Source: Nocardioides marmoribigeumensis
Lineage (GTDB): Bacteria; Actinomycetota; Actinomycetes; Propionibacteriales; Nocardioidaceae
Assembly: GCF_031458325.1 (NCBI RefSeq)
Contig: NZ_JAVDYG010000001.1
Location: 1,364,001-1,428,000 of the forward strand
Length of the DNA: 64,000 nt
Direction of reading: 5' to 3'
The notes beneath the pieces were generated by a model. It had not been told where the DNA came from. It saw nothing but the letters and a program-made list of their open reading frames with translations, and did not search any database. The position numbers and the translations under genes are program-made. Positions 61,732 through 64,000 of this stretch are shown here, piece by piece. Every line of letters begins with the position of its first letter. Positions within the stretch are counted from its first letter, which is position 1.

Positions 61732-62396
61732 CCGCCACCGCGACCGAGGCCGGCTCGACCACGACGCCGCTCAAGGGCATCCGGCGCACGGCCGCCCGCC
61801 GCATGGTCGCGGCTTGGGAGGCCCCGGTCTTCCACCTCAACGTCGAGGTGGACATGACTCGGGCCCTCGCGGTCAAGGAGCGCCAGCCCGGCGCGACCGT
61901 GACCGACGAGCTGCTCAAGGCGTGCGCCACCGCGCTCGCCGCGCACCCGGCGCTCAACGCCCACTACGGCGAGGAGTCGGTCACCACCTTCGAGCAGGTC
62001 AACCTCGGCCTGGCCGTCGCCACCGACGCGGGGCTGATGGTCCCCGTCATCCACGACGCGGGGTCGAAGGACCTCGCCGAGCTGGCCGACGCGCGTCGCG
62101 ACGTCACCGGCCGGGCCCGCGAGGGCAAGCTGGCGATGGCCGACGTCACGGGCGGCACGTTCACGGTGTCCAACCTCGGGATGATGGGCATCGACCGCTT
62201 CGACGCCATCCTCAACGTGCCGCAGGTGGCGATCCTCGCCGTCGGCAGCACCCGTCAGCGACAGGTCTGGAACGACGGCGACCCCGTCTGGCGACCGGTC
62301 GCGGAGCTCACCCTCACCTGTGACCACCGTGCGATCGACGGTGCCACCGGCGCGGGCTTCCTGTCGTCCCTGCGCACCTCCCTCGAGCAGGGCTGA
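61728..62396 (+). CDS. 2-oxoacid dehydrogenase E2 catalytic core, stand-alone
   Basis: A 222-residue acyltransferase with only the catalytic domain: KGIRRTAARRMVAAWEAPVF, VTDELLKACATALAAHPALN, FTVSNLGMMGIDRFDAILN, and the active-site CDHRAIDGATGAGFL with His200 and Asp204. It lacks the lipoyl and peripheral subunit-binding domains that normally precede it. It must therefore work with the separate lipoyl protein encoded two genes upstream. It moves an acyl group to CoA. The ATG overlaps the aldolase stop (ATGA). No E3 gene is in the window. Confidence 0.9.
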   Translation: MTATATEAGSTTTPLKGIRRTAARRMVAAWEAPVFHLNVEVDMTRALAVKERQPGATVTDELLKACATALAAHPALNAHYGEESVTTFEQVNLGLAVATDAGLMVPVIHDAGSKDLAELADARRDVTGRAREGKLAMADVTGGTFTVSNLGMMGIDRFDAILNVPQVAILAVGSTRQRQVWNDGDPVWRPVAELTLTCDHRAIDGATGAGFLSSLRTSLEQG

Positions 62397-62399
62397 CCC

Positions 62400-63266
62400 A
62401 TGGTCCCGGCGCCGGGTCCAGCCCGACCCGCCCCTGATGTCCCCCCAGGCGAGTGGAGCGTGGACGAGGAGGTGGGTGGCTGGCCCGGCGCCGCGGGAGT
62501 CGCCGTCGTGGGGCCCTCGGGGGTCCTGGCCGCGACCGGTGCCGACGAGCCCTACCCGTGGGCCTCGGTGACCAAGATCCTGTCGGCGCTGACGATCCTG
62601 CTCGCCTGCGCCGACGGGGTCCTCGACCTCGACGACCCGGCGGGCCCCCCGGGCGCCACCCTGCGCCACCTCCTCGGCCACACCTCCGGGCTGGCGTTCG
62701 ACGCCGACCGCACCCTCGCCCCGCCCGGCAAGCGGCGTATCTACTCCAACCGCGGCATCGAGGTGGCCGCCGAGGTGCTCGAGAAGCACACCGGCCGACC
62801 CTTCGCGGACCTCGTGACCCAGCACGTGCTGGTCCCGCTCGGCATGACCCGCAGCCGGCTCGACGGCTCCCCCGCCCGCGACGGCTCCGGACCCGTGTCC
62901 GACCTCGCCCTCCTGGCCCACGAGCTGCTCGTGCCCCGCGTGCTCGACCCGGCGCTGGTCGCCCTGGCCGGCACGACGTCGTACGCCGGGACCGCGGGGG
63001 TGCTGCCCGGCTTCGGGCGCCAGGACCCCAACGACTGGGGGCTCGGGCTCGAGGTCCGCGGTCACAAGTCCCCGCACTGGACCTCGCCCCTCAACAGCCC
63101 GTCCACCTTCGGCCACTTCGGCCAGAGCGGCTCGTTCCTCTGGGTCGACCCGGTCGCGCGGCTGGCCTGCGTGAGCGCGGGCGACACCCCCTACGACACC
63201 TGGGCGGCCGAGGCCTGGCCCCGGCTCTCGACCCGCGTCCTCGAGACCCACAGGAGCACGTCATGA
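62400..63266 (+). CDS. Serine hydrolase of the beta-lactamase/PBP-like fold
   Basis: A 288-residue beta-lactamase-like serine hydrolase: SxxK as SVTK at residue 56, YSN as IYSNRG, and a third motif HxG in FGHFGQSG. No signal peptide is evident, so it may be cytoplasmic, as are many esterase-type members. It begins four bases after the E2 core and overlaps the next gene by four bases, hence operon membership. Esterase, peptidase or transacylase activity is possible; it could free part of the imported compound. Confidence 0.85.
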   Translation: MVPAPGPARPAPDVPPGEWSVDEEVGGWPGAAGVAVVGPSGVLAATGADEPYPWASVTKILSALTILLACADGVLDLDDPAGPPGATLRHLLGHTSGLAFDADRTLAPPGKRRIYSNRGIEVAAEVLEKHTGRPFADLVTQHVLVPLGMTRSRLDGSPARDGSGPVSDLALLAHELLVPRVLDPALVALAGTTSYAGTAGVLPGFGRQDPNDWGLGLEVRGHKSPHWTSPLNSPSTFGHFGQSGSFLWVDPVARLACVSAGDTPYDTWAAEAWPRLSTRVLETHRSTS

Positions 63267-64000
63267 GCGGACGTCTCGGTCCCGACGAGCACGCCGCGGC
63301 CTGGGACCGCCTGGCCGGCGGTCACGTCGAGGTCCTCGTCATCGGTGGCGGCGTCACCGGTGCGGGGGCGGCGCTGGACGCGACGACCCGTGGCCTGTCG
63401 ACCGCCCTCGTCGAGGCGCGCGACTTCGCCTCCGGCACGTCGTCGCGCAGCAGCAAGCTCTTCCACGGCGGCCTGCGCTACCTCGAGCAGCTCGACCTGC
63501 CCCTGGTCCGCGAGGCCCTGCGCGAGCGCGAGCTGATGCTCACCTCGCTCGCCCCGCACCTGGTCACGCCGGTCTCGTTCCTCTACCCCCTGACCCACCG
63601 CGCGTGGGAGCGGGCGTACGTCGGCGCCGGCCTCGCGCTCTACGACCGCCTCGGCGGCAGGAGCTCGCTCCCCCGGGCCCAGCACCTGACCCGCACCAGG
63701 GCCCGCGCGCTCGCGCCGGCCCTGCGGCCCGACGCCCTGGTCGGCGCGGTCCGCTACTACGACGCCCAGTGCGACGACGCCCGCCACACGATGACGCTGG
63801 TGCGCACCGCCGCGGCGCACGGGGCCGTCGTACGCTCGTCGACCGAGGTGGTCGGCCTGCTGCGCGACGGCGACCGCGTCGTCGGCGCCGTGCTGCGTGA
63901 CGTCGAGACCGACCGGCAGTGCGAGGTCCGCGCCGACGTGGTCCTCAACTGCACGGGCGTGTGGACCGACGACGTGCAGCACCTGTCGGGTGACCGGGGA
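63263..64000 (+). CDS. FAD-dependent glycerol-3-phosphate dehydrogenase family (3' partial)
   Basis: The first 246 residues of a GlpD-like flavoprotein run to the end of the window: FAD loop VLVIGGGVTGAGAALDATTRG, VEARDFASGTSSRSSKLFHG, GLRYLEQLDLPLVREALRER, and YYDAQCDDARHTMTLVRTAA. It oxidises glycerol-3-phosphate or a polyol phosphate relative (EryB type) to the keto form, feeding electrons to quinone. The ATG at 63263 overlaps the serine hydrolase stop (ATGA). Its location in the catabolic operon favours a polyol phosphate over housekeeping use. Confidence 0.88.
   Translation, partial: MSGRLGPDEHAAAWDRLAGGHVEVLVIGGGVTGAGAALDATTRGLSTALVEARDFASGTSSRSSKLFHGGLRYLEQLDLPLVREALRERELMLTSLAPHLVTPVSFLYPLTHRAWERAYVGAGLALYDRLGGRSSLPRAQHLTRTRARALAPALRPDALVGAVRYYDAQCDDARHTMTLVRTAAAHGAVVRSSTEVVGLLRDGDRVVGAVLRDVETDRQCEVRADVVLNCTGVWTDDVQHLSGDRG

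Overview
The window is high-GC DNA with dense, short-spaced genes, many GTG starts and many 4-base stop/start overlaps. Together with the gene order ftsH–folEPBK–DUF3180 next to hpt–tilS–dacB–ppa, this points to an actinobacterium, most like Nocardioides or a relative. The assignment is by gene content and order only; no rRNA or tRNA gene is visible.

Region by region. 1–4.4 kb holds a partial glycosyltransferase and a large TagF-like CDP-glycerol glycerophosphotransferase, i.e. cell-wall glycopolymer synthesis, plus a small coiled-coil membrane protein. 4.5–14.1 kb is the conserved minus-strand housekeeping block dacB → zinc metalloprotease-like protein → tilS → hpt → ftsH → folE → folP → folB → folK → DUF3180, diverging from ppa. 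A striking set of palindromes and a terminator lies between ppa and an acyl-CoA oxidase-like gene. The only gene-free stretch over 300 bases (16.73–17.13 kb) carries a terminator hairpin and a structured RNA candidate with two C7 runs. 17.1–22.2 kb holds a PAP2-family membrane phosphatase and a thiamine-type ABC importer behind a clear TPP riboswitch. 22.2–27.1 kb holds an MBL hydrolase, a PNPOx-like protein and a three-gene oxidoreductase operon with a KstR-type palindrome at its first start codon.

27.2–30.4 kb is an unusual pair: an acidic protein made of two related repeat domains, followed directly by a membrane M50 protease with a PqqD-like N-terminal domain and a Cys-containing C-terminal domain. 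It looks like an uncharacterised peptide or protein maturation and export system. 31.4–39.5 kb encodes exported proteins: an Ig-repeat HEYGH protein, a 1086-residue surface protein, a beta-propeller protein and a NagZ-like lipoprotein. 39.6–45.6 kb is a four-gene MoxR ATPase – DUF5682 – VWA – unknown module with tight translational coupling.

45.8–64 kb looks like one catabolic regulon. Its first operon encodes an epoxide-hydrolase-like protein, an AraM/G1P-dehydrogenase-like protein, an FGGY kinase and an AraL-like HAD phosphatase. The second encodes a sugar-type ABC importer (binding protein, two different permeases, duplicated ATPase), a PepD-type dipeptidase and a SorC-family regulator. 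The third encodes an E1 alpha/beta dehydrogenase with a free-standing lipoyl protein, a class II aldolase and a stand-alone E2 catalytic domain, then a serine hydrolase and a GlpD-type dehydrogenase that runs off the window. All three promoters carry a TGAATA-centred element just downstream of the predicted transcription start, so the SorC regulator probably controls all of them. The substrate is not identifiable from sequence; a phosphorylated polyol or short-chain sugar is the best guess.
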